Source: Bacteroidota bacterium
Lineage (GTDB): Bacteria > Bacteroidota > Bacteroidia > Chitinophagales > Saprospiraceae
Length of the DNA: 32,645 nt
Assembly: GCA_024743405.1 (NCBI GenBank)
Contig: JANSWP010000083.1
Span: 1 to 32,645 of the forward strand
Reading direction: 5' to 3'
Shown: positions 32,566 through 32,645 of the stretch, in pieces
Layout of the letters: each line of letters opens with the position of its first letter
Position numbering within the stretch: position 1 is the first letter of the stretch
Position numbers and translations under genes: made by a program
The notes under the pieces: generated by a model
Database searches by the model: none
The model's input: only the letters and a program-made list of their open reading frames with translations
What the model was told of the DNA's origin: nothing

Positions 32566-32592
32566 CCGAAAAAGCCAAATAATGTAGCCCAA

Positions 32593-32605
32593 GCCAGTGA
32601 CTGGC
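32593..32605. repeat. 13-bp palindrome near the window end
   Basis: GCCAGT, one central G, ACTGGC. It is short and isolated; its role is unknown and it could be part of a feature continuing past the window. Confidence 0.35.
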
Positions 32606-32645
32606 ATTTGTCTCATATCGGATTATTAAACTTTTAAATCCGTCA

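Overview
The window looks like a chromosomal segment from a marine-type Bacteroidota, probably near the Saprospiria. The basis is low GC (estimated by eye), type IX secretion (T9SS) C-terminal sorting domains, Bacteroidetes-style lipoproteins, a LytS-type kinase with a 14-blade propeller ectodomain paired with a LytTR regulator, and a carbohydrate-active set (sulfatase, GH29 fucosidase, SGNH esterase). No rRNA, tRNA or CRISPR was seen.

Layout. (1) 230-3877, + strand: a FAD/NAD(P) oxidoreductase fused to a DUF2855 domain, followed by an indoleamine 2,3-dioxygenase, closed by a strong bidirectional hairpin. (2) 3931-8397, - strand: a bifunctional class II aldolase/short-chain dehydrogenase, a PEP-hydrolase-like TIM barrel and a Tm-1-like/UPF0261 protein. 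(3) 8512-12669: a sulfatase lipoprotein, a small serine recombinase, an unknown small lipoprotein and an alpha-L-fucosidase. With the aldolase, this suggests use of sulfated fucose-type sugars. (4) 13089-23307: the most striking region. It holds a cytochrome b-like membrane protein, a membrane-anchored ferredoxin-flavoprotein of unusual architecture, a 23-haem c-type cytochrome, a divergent T9SS-exported protein, a 22-haem c-type cytochrome, an outer-membrane beta-barrel and two tandem YceI lipocalin-like proteins. (5) 23350-27077: a two-component pair directly downstream. (6) 27122-32565: a VanZ-like protein, an unknown membrane protein, a glycosyltransferase, a thioredoxin, an SGNH esterase and a frameshifted remnant of a T9SS sorting domain.

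How it may work together: region 4 has the parts for moving electrons from a cytoplasmic reductant (NADPH via the flavoprotein) through a b-type membrane protein to two very large periplasmic haem wires and an outer-membrane barrel. This resembles the logic of porin-cytochrome conduits but uses unrelated-looking proteins in a Bacteroidota. This is inference from domain content and order; no substrate can be read from sequence.

Between genes there is a second layer: long imperfect palindromes at 5257-5379, 20138-20302, 29117-29215 and 30844-30917. Two of these share a conserved stem-forming tail. A separate hairpin family with the core GTGAAAG/CTTTCAC sits after both haem-wire genes, and one related copy lies inside the 5' end of the second one.
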